Made by a program: the position numbers and the translations under genes. From the NCBI GenBank assembly GCA_022848825.1, contig JAJISH010000052.1:1-7729 (forward strand): DNA of 7,729 nt, read 5' to 3'. The number at the start of each line of letters is the position of its first letter. The stretch's first letter is position 1. Under the pieces are notes generated by a model. The model was not told the origin of the DNA and searched no databases. It saw only the letters and a list, made by a program, of their open reading frames with translations. Shown here one piece after another: positions 5,991-7,729 of this stretch. The stretch comes from Thermoplasmatota archaeon (GTDB lineage: Archaea; Thermoplasmatota; Thermoplasmata; RBG-16-68-12; JAGMCJ01).

Positions 5991-5995
5991 GAGGT
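5990..5995 (+). promoter_or_regulatory. Shine-Dalgarno that sets the transketolase N-subunit start
   Basis: GGAGGT six bases ahead of ATG 6002. It decides in favour of this start over upstream in-frame codons (for example near 5906), whose extra residues would cover the promoter region and do not resemble the family. Confidence 0.7.
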
Positions 5996-6001
5996 CCTGT
6001 T

Positions 6002-6838
6002 ATGTCCAAGCACAGTCGAGAACTGATAGGTAAACTGGAGCATGAAGCTCTCAAGATCCGCCGACGCCTCGTACGGATGATCTATCAGGCAGGGTCGGGA
6101 CATCCTGGGGGTTCGCTCTCCGCCACAGATGTGATCGCCGCCCTGTACTTCCACGTGCTGAACGTGGACCCCAAGGACCCATCTTGGGAGGACAGGGACA
6201 GGTTCGTCCTGAGCAAGGGTCATGCGTGTCCTGCCTGGTATGCGGCTCTTGCGGAGAGGGGCTTCTTCCCCATCGAGGAACTGGACACATTGAGGAAGAC
6301 CGGGAGCAGGCTTCAGGGGCATCCGGACATGAGGAAGACCCCTGGCGTCGAGGCTTCCACGGGATCGGAAGGCCAAGGCCTCTCCAACGGGATAGGAATG
6401 GCCCTCGCGGCCAAGCTCGACAGACGCAGCTACCGCATCTATGTGATGGTCGGGGACGGCGAGAACGATTGCGGCCAGACATGGGAAGCGGCCATGTCGG
6501 CGTCCTTCTACAAGCTTGATAATCTCTGTGCCATAGTGGACAGGAACCTGATGCAGCTTGACGGCCCCACGAAGCACATAATGTCCCTCGAACCACTTGC
6601 GGACAAGTGGAAGGCCTTCGGATGGAAGGTCCTCGAGATCGACGGGCACGACTTCACGGAGATCCTGAAAGCCTTCGACAAGGCCGAGAGCGTCAAAGGC
6701 AAACCCACTGTGATCATAGCAAGGACGCTGAAGGGAAAGGGCGTCAGCTTCATGGAGGGAGCGGTCGGGTTCCATGGAAAGGCACCCAACGAGGAGGAGT
6801 ACGAGCAGGCGATGATCGAGCTCGGGGGCGAATCATGA
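6002..6838 (+). CDS. tkt: Transketolase, N-terminal (ThDP pyrophosphate-binding) subunit
   Basis: 278 residues, the usual size of an archaeal split transketolase N-subunit. With the C-subunit it moves two-carbon ketol units from xylulose 5-phosphate to aldoses, linking pentose phosphates to fructose 6-phosphate and glyceraldehyde 3-phosphate. Motifs seen: GSGHPGGSLS at 31-40 (H34), SKGHA at 71-75 (H73), TGSEGQGLS at 120-128, and the ThDP/metal motif starting GDG at 151-153 (metal ligand D152) and ending at N182 in DRNLMQLDG. An oddity: GDGENDCGQTWEA has Cys157 where transketolases usually have Glu (GDGxxxEG; yeast Glu162 by my alignment), while the second Glu (E162 here, yeast Glu167) is kept. 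The ATG at 6002 has a good ribosome binding site. Its stop overlaps the start of the C-subunit gene (ATGA), implying translational coupling. It is divergent from rpe. Confidence 0.96.
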   Translation: MSKHSRELIGKLEHEALKIRRRLVRMIYQAGSGHPGGSLSATDVIAALYFHVLNVDPKDPSWEDRDRFVLSKGHACPAWYAALAERGFFPIEELDTLRKTGSRLQGHPDMRKTPGVEASTGSEGQGLSNGIGMALAAKLDRRSYRIYVMVGDGENDCGQTWEAAMSASFYKLDNLCAIVDRNLMQLDGPTKHIMSLEPLADKWKAFGWKVLEIDGHDFTEILKAFDKAESVKGKPTVIIARTLKGKGVSFMEGAVGFHGKAPNEEEYEQAMIELGGES

Positions 6839-7729
6839 ACTACGGGGCCTGGAAGAAGGAGAGCCAGAGGGACTTCTGGGCGAAGGCCCTTCTTGAGCTC
6901 GGAAGGGAGAGAAAGGAAATAGTCGTTCTGAGCGCCGACCTCTCCACGTCCGTCAAGACCTCCGTGTTCGCAGAGGAGTTCCCGGAGAGACACTTCAACG
7001 TCGGGATCGCAGAGCAGAACATGATGAGCATCGCTGCTGGTCTTGCGGCCTCGGGGAAGACCGTCTTCGCGAGCACCTTCGCGGCCTTCGGGACGGGGAG
7101 GGTGTACGACCAGATCAGGCAGTCGATAGCGTATCCAGAGATGAACGTGAAGATAGTCGCGACGCATGCGGGAATAACGGTCGGCGGCGACGGAGCCACG
7201 CACCAGATCGTGGAGGACATCGCCCTCATGCGAGCTCTCCCGAACATGACGGTGGTCGTGCCCGCTGACGCACCCGAGACGTATCTGGCGATAAGGGCGG
7301 TCGCGGACTATGTGGGCCCCGTCTACCTCCGAATGGGACGCGCGGACGTCCCCACGATCGCGTCCATTCAGGACGACTTCAAACTCGGCAAGGCAACGAT
7401 CCTCCGGGACGGTGACGATGTCACGCTCATCGGAACGGGCGTGATGGTGTCAAGGTGCCTGGTCGCGGCCGACGAGCTGACGAAAGAGGGGATCGATGCC
7501 AGGGTCCTGAACATGAGCACGATCAAGCCGCTCGACAGGGAGGCTCTGATCAAGGCGGCGAGGGATACTGGAGCTGTCGTCACGGCGGAGGAACACAGCG
7601 TCACCGTGGGAATGGGAGCCGCTGTTGCGATGGACCTGGCCGAGAACGCGCATGTCCCCATGAAGCGCGTCGGGATACCCGACGTGTTCGGTGAGTCTGG
7701 GGACTCGGACGAGCTGATGGAAAAGTACG
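6835..7729 (+). CDS. tkt: Transketolase, C-terminal (pyrimidine-binding) subunit, 3' truncated by window edge
   Basis: 298 residues visible, open to the window end; the family is usually slightly over 300, so only a short tail is missing. Domain order: pyrimidine-binding domain (about 1-170) with SADLSTS at 33-39, FNVGIAEQNM at 54-63 whose E60 is the catalytic Glu that activates the ThDP aminopyrimidine, THAGITVGGDGATHQ at 110-124 and PADAPE at 143-148; then the transketolase C-terminal domain (about 180-298) with LIGTG at 198-202 and the late VGIPDVFGESG motif. It pairs with the N-subunit to form one ThDP site at the interface. ATG 6835 overlaps the N-subunit stop by four bases. DXP synthase and pyruvate dehydrogenase beta share this fold, but the paired N-subunit and the ending favour transketolase. 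Confidence 0.95.
   Translation, partial: MNYGAWKKESQRDFWAKALLELGRERKEIVVLSADLSTSVKTSVFAEEFPERHFNVGIAEQNMMSIAAGLAASGKTVFASTFAAFGTGRVYDQIRQSIAYPEMNVKIVATHAGITVGGDGATHQIVEDIALMRALPNMTVVVPADAPETYLAIRAVADYVGPVYLRMGRADVPTIASIQDDFKLGKATILRDGDDVTLIGTGVMVSRCLVAADELTKEGIDARVLNMSTIKPLDREALIKAARDTGAVVTAEEHSVTVGMGAAVAMDLAENAHVPMKRVGIPDVFGESGDSDELMEKY

Noticed and set aside
5906..6001. Upstream extension of the transketolase N-subunit
   Set aside because: It would translate through the TATA-like box and Shine-Dalgarno; the family begins near the residues encoded from 6002.
5591..6775. 394-codon open frame on the minus strand
   Set aside because: It runs across the 5' part of rpe in another frame, the divergent promoter region and nearly all of the transketolase N-subunit gene. 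Both overlapped genes are certain, so this frame is fortuitous.
6835..7729. DXP synthase or pyruvate dehydrogenase beta subunit
   Set aside because: The fold is shared, but coupling to a transketolase N-subunit by a 4-bp overlap and the neighbouring rpe favour transketolase; DXP synthase is a single long chain.

Overview
The window looks like a piece of an archaeal chromosome from an anaerobe. Three things point that way. There is a cluster of heterodisulfide-reductase (Hdr) and MvhD-type electron-bifurcation genes. Transketolase is split into separate N- and C-terminal subunit genes, a layout common in archaea. The divergent intergenic region holds TATA-like elements at archaeal spacing. Codon use is rich in AGG/AGA (Arg) and ATA (Ile) on a fairly GC-rich background. 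I cannot fix the lineage from the sequence alone. A GC-rich Thermoplasmatota-like or other euryarchaeal genome is only a guess, and no mcr or other methanogenesis marker is present.

Region 1 (1-4944, + strand) is a tight co-directional electron-transfer operon. It contains the 3' part of an hdrA (5' end outside the window), a stand-alone mvhD that starts on the base after the hdrA stop, an hdrD-like gene (HdrC-type ferredoxin domain plus HdrB-type double CCG domain in one protein), and a second hdrA with its own mvhD fused at the C-terminus. Junctions are 0 bp, 1-bp overlap and 4 bp, so co-transcription is very likely. The unusual point is that the two HdrA proteins are not equivalent. The first has no ferredoxin domain at the place where the second, like classical HdrA, has one inserted in its flavoprotein domain. 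One disulfide-reductase-type module therefore lies between two dissimilar flavin subunits, each with its own MvhD. This suggests an asymmetric, soluble, possibly flavin-bifurcating complex. Its electron donor and final substrate are not encoded here.

Region 2 (4945-5871, - strand) is convergent with the operon. It carries rpe (ribulose-phosphate 3-epimerase, GTG start, apparently a leaderless transcript), followed 28 bp downstream by a 61-residue two-helix membrane protein of unknown function with a strong ribosome binding site.

Region 3 (5872-7729) is a 130-bp divergent promoter region followed by the two transketolase subunit genes on the + strand. They overlap by 4 bp, and the second runs off the window just short of its expected end. 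Rpe and transketolase catalyse neighbouring steps of the non-oxidative pentose phosphate pathway, and their back-to-back layout suggests joint regulation. No RNA genes, CRISPR arrays, insertion sequences or attachment sites were seen, and no gap between genes exceeds about 130 bp.
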